Shown one piece after another: positions 1 through 8,003 of a stretch of DNA of 64,000 nt. The notes below the pieces were generated by a model. The model searched no databases. It was not told the DNA's origin and saw nothing but the letters and a program-made list of their open reading frames with translations. Made by a program: the position numbers and the translations under genes. The stretch is from Neorhizobium galegae. GTDB taxonomy: Bacteria > Pseudomonadota > Alphaproteobacteria > Rhizobiales > Rhizobiaceae. The DNA lies in the NCBI RefSeq assembly GCF_017877055.1, contig NZ_JAGIPG010000004.1, forward strand, positions 372,001 through 436,000. The letters run 5' to 3'. Within the stretch, counting starts at the first letter, position 1. Each line of letters begins with the position of its first letter.

Positions 1-537
1 GCGCAGCTTGACGCCGGTCTTCAGTTTCAGAAGTTCGGCGCAAAGATGCGCCGATGTGCCAATGCCGGCTGAGGCGTAACTCAGATTGCCAGCCTCTTTC
101 GCCTTCGCGACGAACTTGGCGACATTGTCGATCTTGCTAGAGGTCGGCACAGCGAGGATCATGCTCTGGCCTGCAACGCGCGCCACGGCGGTGAAATCCT
201 TGGCCGGATCATAAGGCAGGGCCTTGAACATGTTCGGGTTGGATACCTGCGTCGCAACCGTGCCCCAGAGCAGCGTATAACCATCCGGTGCGGCCTTGGC
301 TGCGCGTGCCGTTCCGGGGATCGAAGCGGCACCACCTTCGTTCTCGACGATGAACGGCTGTCCAAGATATTTTTCAGCGACCGGAAGCACGATGCGCGCC
401 ACGCCGTCTGCGGCAGAACCGGCAGGCAGCGGCACGATCATATGGATTGGACGGTTGGGATAATCCTGCTGGGCAAAGGCAGAATTTCCCAAAGCGAGCA
501 CGAAGCTCAGCGACAGGCCCATCAATTTCACGGACAT
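1..537 (-). CDS. Bug/TctC-type periplasmic solute-binding protein, partial
   Basis: The gene runs off the left edge of the window, so only about the first 179 residues are visible. The protein opens with a signal peptide (MSVKLMGLSLSFVLALGNSAFA) and continues with the Bug-family pattern YPNRPIHMIVPLPAGSAAD, then PDGYTLLWG. This family binds carboxylates in the periplasm for TTT transporters, though many members are orphans. The ATG at 537 follows a good GGAGG ribosome site. It is divergent from the CoA-transferase gene at 737, and the shared 199-bp gap carries IclR-like repeats, so both genes are probably controlled by the IclR regulator at 2243. Family assignment is firm; the substrate is unknown. 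Confidence 0.9.
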   Translation of the reverse strand, partial: MSVKLMGLSLSFVLALGNSAFAQQDYPNRPIHMIVPLPAGSAADGVARIVLPVAEKYLGQPFIVENEGGAASIPGTARAAKAAPDGYTLLWGTVATQVSNPNMFKALPYDPAKDFTAVARVAGQSMILAVPTSSKIDNVAKFVAKAKEAGNLSYASAGIGTSAHLCAELLKLKTGVKLR

Positions 538-552
538 TCACTCCTCCCAAAG

Positions 553-577
553 TTTCCGCATATCGGAAATATTTCCG
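553..577. promoter_or_regulatory. Overlapping inverted repeats, probable IclR operator (Bug side)
   Basis: TTTCCG-CATAT-CGGAAA (553-569) overlaps the perfect 14-bp palindrome CGGAAATATTTCCG (564-577), giving three half-sites in a row, 15 bp upstream of the binding-protein ATG. A sequence of the same form lies just before the divergent gene. IclR is the likely binder because its gene is adjacent; this is inferred. Confidence 0.5.
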
Positions 578-708
578 TATTTCGTAAGGATGCGCTCCGC
601 ATATGGGCTTGTCAACAGGACGCCGACACGTTTTAGCGCGGAACGGCCCAATCTTCCATTTGACATATGTCCCCTCGCCACGCATTTTATTTTCGAATAG
701 TGGAGATT

Positions 709-725
709 TCTCCGCAATGCGGAAA
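709..725. promoter_or_regulatory. Inverted repeat, probable IclR operator (CoA-transferase side)
   Basis: TCCGC-AAT-GCGGA (711-723) sits immediately before the ATG at 737. Its core lines up with the site at 553-569 as TCCGCANTNCGGAA with few differences. It would overlap the ribosome site region, as expected for a repressor site. Confidence 0.45.
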
Positions 726-736
726 ATGGAGATGCA

Positions 737-2167
737 ATGAGCTATTTGGCGAAAGAGGCATTGGCGGATTTATTGGCACGGATCGGCATGTCTTCCGACG
801 CGTCGCCAGGATCGAGCTACGCCTCAGTCGAGTTCACCGGCGCTGACCCCGTCGTGCCGAGTCGTTATCGCCCAGGCCTTGCCTCGGCAGTAGCACTGGC
901 GGCGAACGCGGTCGGTATATCGGAGATCTGGCGGATGCGCGGGGGGCGAACGCAGTCGATCGGCGTCGATTTGCGACGTGCAGCAGTACCCGGTCTCAGA
1001 ACGGTTTCCTATCTGCGTCGCGACGGCCATCCGTTGCAGTTGCTGAGACCCGCTTCAGAGGACAAAGTCTTCTTCGAAACGGCTGACGGGCGGCGGATGT
1101 ACCTGCTGCGGCACGCCTTCTACCATGAGCATTTCAGCCGCCTCCTGGCTTTCCTCGACTGCTCGTCCACGACGGAATCGATCGAGAGGGCTGTCAGCCG
1201 CTGGAGATCCGACGATCTGGAGGAGGCGTTGGCCGAAGCAAAGGCGATCGGCGCGATTGCCCGTACGCAGGATGAGTGGCTAGGAAGTCCGCAAGGCCGG
1301 CATCTTGCGAGCCGTACGCCTGTCGAGATTGAAAAGATCGGCGACGGGCCGGCCATGCCTTTTGAGGCCGGCGACCGGCCGCTTTCCGGCATCCGTGTTG
1401 TGGATATGGGCCATGTGCTTGCCGGACCGGTCGTCTCCCGCCAGCTCGCGGAGCAAGGTGCCGATGTGCTGCATATCTCGGCGCCGCACCAGCCAGACCC
1501 GACCCATATCGTCGTCGATACCGGGCTCGGTAAACGCTCCGCTTTTGTCAATCTCGACAGTCCCGGCGAACTCGAGCGGTTCCGCGAGCTGGTCGCAGGA
1601 TCGGATGTCTTCGCCCATTCCTGGCGGCCGGGTTCGCTTGATTCACGTGGGCTTAGCCCACAGGCGCTGGCGAAGCTTCGTCCGGGCATCATCTATGTCT
1701 CGGTCAGCTGCTATGGATACGATGGCCCCTGGGCCAGCCGCGCCGGCTATGATCCTCTGGGCCAGGTCGTGAGTGGACTTGCCGTAGGGGAGGGAAGCAT
1801 TGATAGACCGCAGCTCGCATCCACCTTCACGCTGAACGACTACCTTGCCGGTTATCTCGGTGCCGCAGGCGTCACCAGCGCGCTTCTGCGCCGGGCGCGA
1901 GAGGGCGGCAGCTATCACGTCAAGGTATCGCTCACGTCCTGCTCCATGTGGCTGCAGGAACTTGGCCAGCTTCCCCGCGAGGAGTGGCCGGATGGATTGC
2001 ACGGCATCAGAGCATTGCCCCGGCCGGCTGACGACGAGCTTACCATCAGCAATACGGCGTTCGGTGCGATCGAGCATCCGCTGCCGATCGTCCGTTATTC
2101 GGAGACGCCCGCGCGCTGGGATATTCCGCCGGAACCCGCCGGTGCCTCCCAGCTTACATGGGGTTAA
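737..2167 (+). CDS. CaiB/BaiF family III CoA-transferase, unusual domain order
   Basis: The 476-residue protein carries the family III CoA-transferase N-terminal signature only at about residue 215 (PLSGIRVVDMGHVLAGPVVS), followed by the active-site region RAGYDPLGQVVSG, whose Asp is the expected acyl-anhydride nucleophile. Residues 1-210 look like the part that normally follows, including a helical stretch ending in an AKAIGAIARTQDEW-like segment. The order therefore looks rearranged or a partial duplication. Such enzymes move CoA between organic acids without ATP. It is followed by the IclR gene and faces a Bug binding protein, so the substrate is probably an imported carboxylate. The specific acid cannot be told. 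Confidence 0.82.
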   Translation: MSYLAKEALADLLARIGMSSDASPGSSYASVEFTGADPVVPSRYRPGLASAVALAANAVGISEIWRMRGGRTQSIGVDLRRAAVPGLRTVSYLRRDGHPLQLLRPASEDKVFFETADGRRMYLLRHAFYHEHFSRLLAFLDCSSTTESIERAVSRWRSDDLEEALAEAKAIGAIARTQDEWLGSPQGRHLASRTPVEIEKIGDGPAMPFEAGDRPLSGIRVVDMGHVLAGPVVSRQLAEQGADVLHISAPHQPDPTHIVVDTGLGKRSAFVNLDSPGELERFRELVAGSDVFAHSWRPGSLDSRGLSPQALAKLRPGIIYVSVSCYGYDGPWASRAGYDPLGQVVSGLAVGEGSIDRPQLASTFTLNDYLAGYLGAAGVTSALLRRAREGGSYHVKVSLTSCSMWLQELGQLPREEWPDGLHGIRALPRPADDELTISNTAFGAIEHPLPIVRYSETPARWDIPPEPAGASQLTWG

Positions 2168-2242
2168 GGTTTTGCGTTTGCTCTTGACGGCTCAGCCGGC
2201 ATGGGGCGAATGAGAGAAAAGTGAATATCAGCGAGGCAATCG

Positions 2243-3031
2243 GTGAGCAGCAGTCTTCCTGAAGACGACGATCCGGACTTCATCAAGTCCTTGGCAAAGG
2301 GGTTGGCGGTCATTGAATCGTTCGGACCCAACTCGCCGTCGATGACCTTGAGTGCGGTTGCGCAGAAAGTGGGCCTGAGTCCCGGTTCCACACGCCGCGT
2401 GCTCGTGACGTTGTCGAAGCTCGGTTATGTCATCTATGACGAGAGCGACCGCCGCTTCCATCTCTCCGCCCGCACGTTGCAGCTCGGCTATTCATACCTC
2501 GCCTCGCTGCCGGCCTTCAGCCTCATCCAACCGCGGCTCGTCGAACTTTCCGACAAGCTCGACGAGTCCTGTTCCGTCATGACACTCGATGGCCGCGAGG
2601 TCGTTTGCATCGCCCGCGCCACCGCAAAGCGCCTGCAGCGCGACTACATGTCCGTCGGCACGCGATTTCCGGCCAACGCCTCGTCCTCCGGCAAGATCAT
2701 GTTGAGCGACATGTCAGAGGCCGAATTCGCTCAGCTTTACAGCAATGATGATGTCCTGCCGGCGGTAACACCGTTTACGATCAACGAATTGCCCAAACTG
2801 CGAGAGCAGATGGAGCAGGCGCGTCAGCAGGGCTGGATCTACACGAACCAGGAAACGGCCCTCGGCATGGCCTCGTTGGCGGTGCCGATCCGAGTCGGTG
2901 GACGAGTACGCTACGGCCTGTCGACCAGCGCCACGATCACATACGACGGGCCAACCATAGTCGACAAGTATTTGCCGGAATTGCTCAAGGCCGCCAAAGC
3001 CATGCAAGGCTTTTTTGCAACCCGTTCATGA
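2243..3031 (+). CDS. IclR family transcriptional regulator
   Basis: The 262-residue protein has an N-terminal winged helix-turn-helix (about residues 12-75, MTLSAVAQKVGLSPGSTRRV, LSKLGYV) and a C-terminal IclR ligand domain with the typical PANASSSGKIML and ETALGMASLAVPIR segments. Length is normal for the family. GTG at 2243 is used as start; no ATG fits the frame nearby. IclR proteins respond to small aromatic or organic acids. It follows the CoA-transferase by 75 bp and probably regulates it and the divergent binding-protein gene through the repeats at 553-577 and 709-725. Confidence 0.9.
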   Translation: MSSSLPEDDDPDFIKSLAKGLAVIESFGPNSPSMTLSAVAQKVGLSPGSTRRVLVTLSKLGYVIYDESDRRFHLSARTLQLGYSYLASLPAFSLIQPRLVELSDKLDESCSVMTLDGREVVCIARATAKRLQRDYMSVGTRFPANASSSGKIMLSDMSEAEFAQLYSNDDVLPAVTPFTINELPKLREQMEQARQQGWIYTNQETALGMASLAVPIRVGGRVRYGLSTSATITYDGPTIVDKYLPELLKAAKAMQGFFATRS

Positions 3032-3080
3032 TGCGGCTCTGGCAGATTTCTCTGCTTCGGATCAGGTCCTTATCGGCAGC

Positions 3081-3413
3081 TCATCTATGCCACGCCTTGA
3101 TGGTATCATGGTGTGTTTCGGCCGTTTCATTGCAGGACTTAGTCAAGCCTGTTTTATAAGTGCCGGGGTCATGGTCGTTTTCGACGTCTCGTGATGATGC
3201 TCGGGTCGGATGCCACAACGTGTGGAGCGCTGTGCGATCGTAAGCGCCATCAACCGAGACAACAAGGTCACCACAACCACCGTCTCGGCTGGACATCAAA
3301 GGCCTAATTCGACCCTGCGATTCTCGGGTCAATGTTAGACGAGGATCAAGCCGTTTCCTTGCTCCACTGGAATGAGGTGCCATCCAAGCCCATTTGAGCA
3401 GCCGGATTACCAC
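3081..3413 (-). pseudogene. Possible degenerate DDE transposase fragment
   Basis: The minus strand keeps a short stretch resembling the catalytic-Asp region of IS5-like transposases (VVSVDGAYDRTALHTLW), preceded by a less similar 50-residue stretch. There is no start context, no complete domain and no terminal repeat that I could find. It lies in an 800-bp patch between two intact operons that also holds a second relic. I would treat it as a decayed mobile-element remnant; similarity is short and uncertain. Confidence 0.3.
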
Positions 3414-3469
3414 TTATCAGTCCTGGGCCGCCTGTGCCTTTTTGGAACTGCAGGTCGACGGTTCCAATC

Positions 3470-3751
3470 TCATCCAATCCTCCACCAAAATGTCTCGCAG
3501 AACGGACGATCGAACCCGGCATTATGGGCGATGATCAGATCGGCTGGATCGATCAGGGACCGAAGCGCCACCTTGTCGATAACCTCACCCGCCACCATGT
3601 CGTCGGTGATGCCGGTGAGCCTGGTAATCTCGGCAGGGAGAGGCCCGCTCGGTTTCTGTAGGCCGCCGTAAATTCCCGTGATGTCGCTGATGGCGCCTTG
3701 CTCGTCGAATGTGAAGGCGATGACGCCGATTTGCATCGAAACCGTTCCCAA
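3470..3751 (-). pseudogene. Fragment of a DnaQ-like (DEDD) 3'-5' exonuclease
   Basis: The reading frame keeps the middle of a DEDD exonuclease domain: GPLPAEITRLTGITDDMVAG (ExoII-like region) and IDPADLIIAHNAGFDRPFCE (the HNAxFD segment). The first DxE motif, normally some 30 residues earlier, is missing, and the protein ends soon after HNAGFD, so neither end of the nuclease is complete. No ribosome site is seen before the only upstream start, a TTG. It is best read as a both-ends-truncated relic, possibly left by the same event that brought the neighbouring transposase-like fragment. Confidence 0.55.
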
Positions 3752-3835
3752 CGTTCGATGTGACGACTGCCCGGTCTGTGATGGCCGGGCATTTTTTTGG
3801 TCAGCGATCTTTCTATCGCAAGCCCAACCCGTATC

Positions 3836-5089
3836 TTACCCGTGGTTACTGATAACCGACGCTGGCCACAGATGCGGGAACCAATGGCGGCCGATCATCA
3901 CGGTAAGGATAAGCCCCACTCCACCGTACAGTGTTGCCGCCCACGAGAACCCGACGCTGTCGATCAACGGTCCGGACACCAGGAGGCCGATTGGCAGACC
4001 GTAAACGGCCTGCATCCTGATCCCCATGATCCGACCGAGAAGGTCGGGATGCACCCCACGTAGCAAAAGAACAGATAACGGCAGGAGACATAGGATCGAG
4101 GCTGCGCCAATCATCGCAAGGACAGTCAATCCCATAAGCATGCTTTCAGTCTGACCGAGCAATAATATCAGGCAATGCCATACGGCGCCGAAGACCAACA
4201 TCATCCGGGCCGGTCGCACGGAATGGCCCAAGTGGCCAAGCAGCAACGAGGCCGCCAATGCTCCGATGCCGGTTGCGGCTGTCAGATAGCCCAAGCCGGC
4301 CTGGCCAGCCTGATACACTTCACGTGCGATGTAGGGCAGAAGGCCCAAGGTGAACGGGAAGGCCATCAGGTTCACCAGAAAAGCCAGTAGCATCGCCGCA
4401 AGGTGGGGCGGAGAGTTTCCCAGCGCTCTCAAGGCATCGATGAAATCCTTTACGGGCGTGAATGGCAGCACAACCCCGCCAGCCGGGGGTTTGGAAGATG
4501 GTTGATGGATGCCAACCATCAAGGCTGCGCTGGCAAGATAAAACACGACAATGAATGGGTAAGCCCATTGGATGCCGAGGAGCGCAACCACACTCGCGCC
4601 GGTCAATGCTCCGACAATCCGGGCGGAATCGGTGGTAATCCGCGACAGGCTGATCGCACTCATGAGACGGTCACCTGCCACCATCCGGCTTGTCAGCACG
4701 TTTCGCATGCCCATGTCGGAAGGCCGTAGAAGGCCAGCGAGTCCGGCTATGACAAGAGCTGACAGAGGCGAAAGGGTACCAGTTAATGCCAAAACGGCAA
4801 TCACTACAGCGAGCAGTGCATAAGTGGTTCGCATGTAAAGAATCACGTTGCGATGCCCAAGTCGATCGCCGGCCAGGCCAAAGGCAGGGGCGATCAGCGT
4901 TCCGAAATACTGCAGCGAGGCGAAGAGTGTGAGCAACGGAACTGAGTTCGTTTCAATGAAAATGAACCACCCCAAAATGATGGTTTCCATCTCCGTCGCG
5001 CAGGACGTCATCAGATCAGAGGACCATTGGAAACGGTAATTACGAACCCCAAACGGGGAAAGCATGGAGGGCCGTTCAGTCATCTTCAT
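3836..5089 (-). CDS. MFS transporter (MFS_3-like, 12 TM)
   Basis: The 417-residue polytopic protein begins NYRFQWSSDLMTSCATEMETIILGWFI, which is the opening typical of the enterobactin-exporter-like MFS group, and carries the loop AGDRLGHRNVILYMR between the second and third helices. The length fits 12 membrane segments. It lies 121 bp downstream of the NCS1 permease gene on the same strand and may be the last gene of that operon, though the gap allows its own promoter. Probably an exporter; substrate unknown. ATG at 5089; another ATG two codons later is equally possible. Confidence 0.82.
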   Translation of the reverse strand: MKMTERPSMLSPFGVRNYRFQWSSDLMTSCATEMETIILGWFIFIETNSVPLLTLFASLQYFGTLIAPAFGLAGDRLGHRNVILYMRTTYALLAVVIAVLALTGTLSPLSALVIAGLAGLLRPSDMGMRNVLTSRMVAGDRLMSAISLSRITTDSARIVGALTGASVVALLGIQWAYPFIVVFYLASAALMVGIHQPSSKPPAGGVVLPFTPVKDFIDALRALGNSPPHLAAMLLAFLVNLMAFPFTLGLLPYIAREVYQAGQAGLGYLTAATGIGALAASLLLGHLGHSVRPARMMLVFGAVWHCLILLLGQTESMLMGLTVLAMIGAASILCLLPLSVLLLRGVHPDLLGRIMGIRMQAVYGLPIGLLVSGPLIDSVGFSWAATLYGGVGLILTVMIGRHWFPHLWPASVISNHG

Positions 5090-5210
5090 CTATTCGCAAA
5101 CTTCCCGCCTGGTTAATTGCCGCTTGCCGTCGTTCAGCTTCCGAGTGTCGCCTGGAACTGAATTGGGGTTTGGCGGCCCCGACCAGCCGCCAATAGATGA
5201 GCAAGCTGCT

Positions 5211-6665
5211 CTATACTCGTGCAGCGAAAGCGGGACGACGGGATCCCATCTTGAGCAGAAAGTAGATCGCCCCGCCGATCGCCACTCCGAAGAACCATCC
5301 GTAGGTGCCCCACCACGATGGCAGGATCGACGTGAAGGTCGGCAGGATTGAGGAGAACAACGCGCCGATCGCCAAGGCGATGAAGGCTGCGCCGTGCCAA
5401 CCGTTCTGATAGCGGAACTCTCCGCCCTCATTGTAGAGCGCGCCCACATCCAGCTGGCTGCGGCGGATCAGATAATAATCCACCATCATGATCCCGAAAA
5501 TCGGCCCCATCGTCGAGCCGATGAAGTTCACGAAATGGGCAGCACCCGTTTCCCACGGCGCGAATGGATAAAGGAGCAGCGCAATCAGCGCGGCGATATA
5601 TCCGCCTCGCTTGAAGCTGATATGCCGTGGGAAGACATTCGCAAAATCGAAAGCCGGAGATACGAAATTGGCGACGACGTTGATGCCAAGCGTTGCTACC
5701 GCGAATGTCAGAGCGGCGAGAAGGGCAAGGAACCAGCTGTCGAACTTTGCGGATATCTGCTCGGGGTGCAGGAGAACCTCGCCGTAAACGGCAAAGGCTG
5801 CCGTTGTCGTGACGCCAGCAACGAGGCAAAAGGCGAGTAGATTGATCGGCAGGCCCCAGAGATTACCCTTGCGAAGCGCCTTCTCACTCGTCGCATAGCG
5901 TGAGAAATCACAGAAATTGAGATAGAGCGCTGCGAAATAGGTGATCCAGGTTGCAGCGACCGCCGCCAGCGCCGCAAACGAGCCGGGCTCGCCCGGAACG
6001 CCGGCGTCCTGGGTCCTCTCGATCAGTACTTCGCGTGGTATTTCTGATCCGAAAGAGAACGTGCCCGATTTCACCACCAGGTAGACTGCAAGGATCGGCA
6101 TCATGACCCACACGGCTGGACCGGCCCAGTCCTGGAATTTGCGGACCGTTTCCATGCCGCGCTGGATGATCAACAACTGCAACGACCACACAATCACGAA
6201 GCAGATAAGTTCCAGCGTCGAGTGACCGAGCATGTGGCTGTTCTGATGGAAGGCAAGCAGACCGTCGTTGCGGATCAATAGCGCAACAATTGCACCCGAG
6301 GCCGCAGCGGTTTGCGCTCCATACCAGAAGCAGGCGACGATGGCGCGCACAAGCGCTGGCACGTTGGCCCCGAATGTGCCGAACGACGCTCGGGCAAGGA
6401 CGGGAAACGGCACGCCGGTGCGGACGCCCGCATTGCCGACCATGCTCATGAGGACGAAGATCACCAGCGACCCGATACCGATCGCGATGACGAAGTTGAT
6501 GAAGCTGCCGCAAAGAAGAAACAGGCTGGCGGCGAGATAGTACCCCCACAAGCTATGCACGTCGGACGTCCAGACGTTGAAGATACTGAATGCGCCCCAC
6601 TTGCGTTCCTCGGCAGGCGCTAGATCCTCGTTGTACAATGATGGTGACGGATTGCTGACTTTCAC
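5211..6665 (-). CDS. NCS1 family nucleobase/hydantoin:cation symporter
   Basis: A 484-residue permease with about 12 membrane segments. NCS1 hallmarks are visible near the N-terminus (NEDLAPAEERKWGAFSIFNVWTSD, VHSLWGYYLAAS) and the helix-1/3 pattern GNAGVRTGVPFPVLARASFG. NCS1 proteins import nucleobases, allantoin, hydantoins, cytosine or vitamins with Na+ or H+. I start it at the GTG at 6665 because GGAGG sits seven bases upstream; an in-frame start at 6734 would add 23 poorly conserved residues. It is the fifth gene of the acyl-CoA synthetase operon, 102 bp after the hydratase, so its substrate may feed the same pathway. Confidence 0.88.
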   Translation of the reverse strand: MKVSNPSPSLYNEDLAPAEERKWGAFSIFNVWTSDVHSLWGYYLAASLFLLCGSFINFVIAIGIGSLVIFVLMSMVGNAGVRTGVPFPVLARASFGTFGANVPALVRAIVACFWYGAQTAAASGAIVALLIRNDGLLAFHQNSHMLGHSTLELICFVIVWSLQLLIIQRGMETVRKFQDWAGPAVWVMMPILAVYLVVKSGTFSFGSEIPREVLIERTQDAGVPGEPGSFAALAAVAATWITYFAALYLNFCDFSRYATSEKALRKGNLWGLPINLLAFCLVAGVTTTAAFAVYGEVLLHPEQISAKFDSWFLALLAALTFAVATLGINVVANFVSPAFDFANVFPRHISFKRGGYIAALIALLLYPFAPWETGAAHFVNFIGSTMGPIFGIMMVDYYLIRRSQLDVGALYNEGGEFRYQNGWHGAAFIALAIGALFSSILPTFTSILPSWWGTYGWFFGVAIGGAIYFLLKMGSRRPAFAARV

Positions 6666-6767
6666 GACTATCCCTCCTGTGCCTCCTCCAGGCAGGACAT
6701 AATTGCTCGATTTCCGTTGCTGACCGAGGTACAATAAGGGTTTTAGGTGCTCCTCTCGATATCCGCG

Positions 6768-7559
6768 TTAGCGGTTCTTCCAGACAGGTTTGCGCTTTTC
6801 GGCAAAGGCACGCGGCCCCTCGATGAAATCCTCGGTGCCGGTCAGGTTGGAATGTATCGGGTAGACGGTCCTGATGGCCTCCTCCAGTGTCGGCTTGTCC
6901 ATCGAGGCATACACGGCCTCCTTGGCGGCACGCACGGCAATGGGCGCCTGTTCCAAAATCTGGTCGGCCCAGGAGAGGGCCGCATCCAGCGCCTTTGACG
7001 TCGGGACCACCTCGTTGACGAAGCCGAGCCTGCGCCCCTCTTCCGCCGTGACCCTTCGTCCGGTCAGGATAATTCCCAAGGCTTCCTTTTGCGGGATGAT
7101 GCGCGGCAGCCGCTGAACGCCGCCACCTGAGGCAATCATGCCCACCTTGCCTTCCGGCAGGCCGAAGTAGGCGTTCTCCGTCGCGATAATCAGGTCGCAG
7201 GCCAGCGCCAGTTCGAACCCGCCGCCCAGCGCCAGGCCGTTGACGGCCGCGATTACCGGTTTTGCAAGATCGAAACGCATGGCGAGCCCACCGAAACCGG
7301 TTTGAGGCCGCGGCCCTCGTTTGCCGGCGGCCTGGGCCTTCAGGTCATTACCGGCCGAAAAGGCCCGGTCGCCCGCTCCGGTTATGATGCCGATCCACAG
7401 ATCGTCATTCTCGGCGAAATCATTCCAAACAGCCTCCAGCTCGTGGCTCGCCTCGCGGTTCAATGCATTGGCCACTTCCGGCCGGTTGATGGTGACGATG
7501 CGGATATGTCCGCGATCTTCGACCTTGCTGTAAACCAACTCCATCCCATTTACTCCCAT
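6768..7559 (-). CDS. Enoyl-CoA hydratase/isomerase (crotonase family)
   Basis: The 263-residue protein has the crotonase pattern: TINRPEVANALN, the first oxyanion-hole segment AFSAGNDLKAQA, and the second GLALGGGFELALACDLIIA followed by FGLPEGKVGMIASGGGVQRLPR. The second catalytic Glu position region (LPEGKVGM) is kept. It is like CaiD/short-chain enoyl-CoA hydratases. The gene follows the DUF35 gene by 15 bp in the acyl-CoA operon. The start at 7559 is given; a second in-frame ATG at 7544 has a better spaced GGAG and may be the real one. The exact acyl-CoA substrate is not evident. Confidence 0.9.
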   Translation of the reverse strand: MGVNGMELVYSKVEDRGHIRIVTINRPEVANALNREASHELEAVWNDFAENDDLWIGIITGAGDRAFSAGNDLKAQAAGKRGPRPQTGFGGLAMRFDLAKPVIAAVNGLALGGGFELALACDLIIATENAYFGLPEGKVGMIASGGGVQRLPRIIPQKEALGIILTGRRVTAEEGRRLGFVNEVVPTSKALDAALSWADQILEQAPIAVRAAKEAVYASMDKPTLEEAIRTVYPIHSNLTGTEDFIEGPRAFAEKRKPVWKNR

Positions 7560-7574
7560 TGTCTTGCCCCGAAT

Positions 7575-8003
7575 TCAGGTCGTCGGCGGCGCCCAGTGAA
7601 TGAGGGTCATTTCCCCACTCGGCCCCGCCGGCACGAAGCGGCCTTCCAGCGCCATGCCGATCGCCAGTTGAGACGGCTCGACGTCGACGACATTGCCGAT
7701 GACGCGTACATTGGAAGGTTCATCCAAGGTGACGAACCCGACCGTATAGGGCGTGTTGGAAAAGCCCTTCGCGGTCGCGCGTCCGACCGTCGTATGAGTA
7801 TAGAGTGTTCCCCGTGGCACCACCTCCACCCATTCCAGGCCTGTGGACCGGCAGCTTTGACAGGTAACGCGGGGCGGCCAGCGATGCGTCCCACAATCGC
7901 CGCATTTCTGGATTTTCAGCTTTCGTTCGCGCGTAGCTTCCCAGAACGGCGCGAAGTTGGGATCGGTCAGGTCTGGCACCGGAATTTGGTCGAAATCAAA
8001 CAT
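7575..8003 (-). CDS. Zn-ribbon/OB-fold DUF35 protein, thiolase partner
   Basis: The 142-residue protein has an N-terminal helix (DPNFAPFWEATRERKLKIQKC), a rubredoxin-like zinc ribbon with two CxxC pairs (CGDCGTHRWPPRVTCQSC), then an OB-fold (GTLYTHTTVGRA). DUF35 proteins bind thiolase-like or acyl-CoA enzymes, and archaeal examples form complexes with thiolase. Here the gene overlaps the thiolase gene by eight bases, which suggests translational coupling and a physical complex. The ATG at 8003 is chosen because GGAGG lies four bases upstream; an earlier TTG at 8015 would overlap that ribosome site. Confidence 0.9.
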   Translation of the reverse strand: MFDFDQIPVPDLTDPNFAPFWEATRERKLKIQKCGDCGTHRWPPRVTCQSCRSTGLEWVEVVPRGTLYTHTTVGRATAKGFSNTPYTVGFVTLDEPSNVRVIGNVVDVEPSQLAIGMALEGRFVPAGPSGEMTLIHWAPPTT

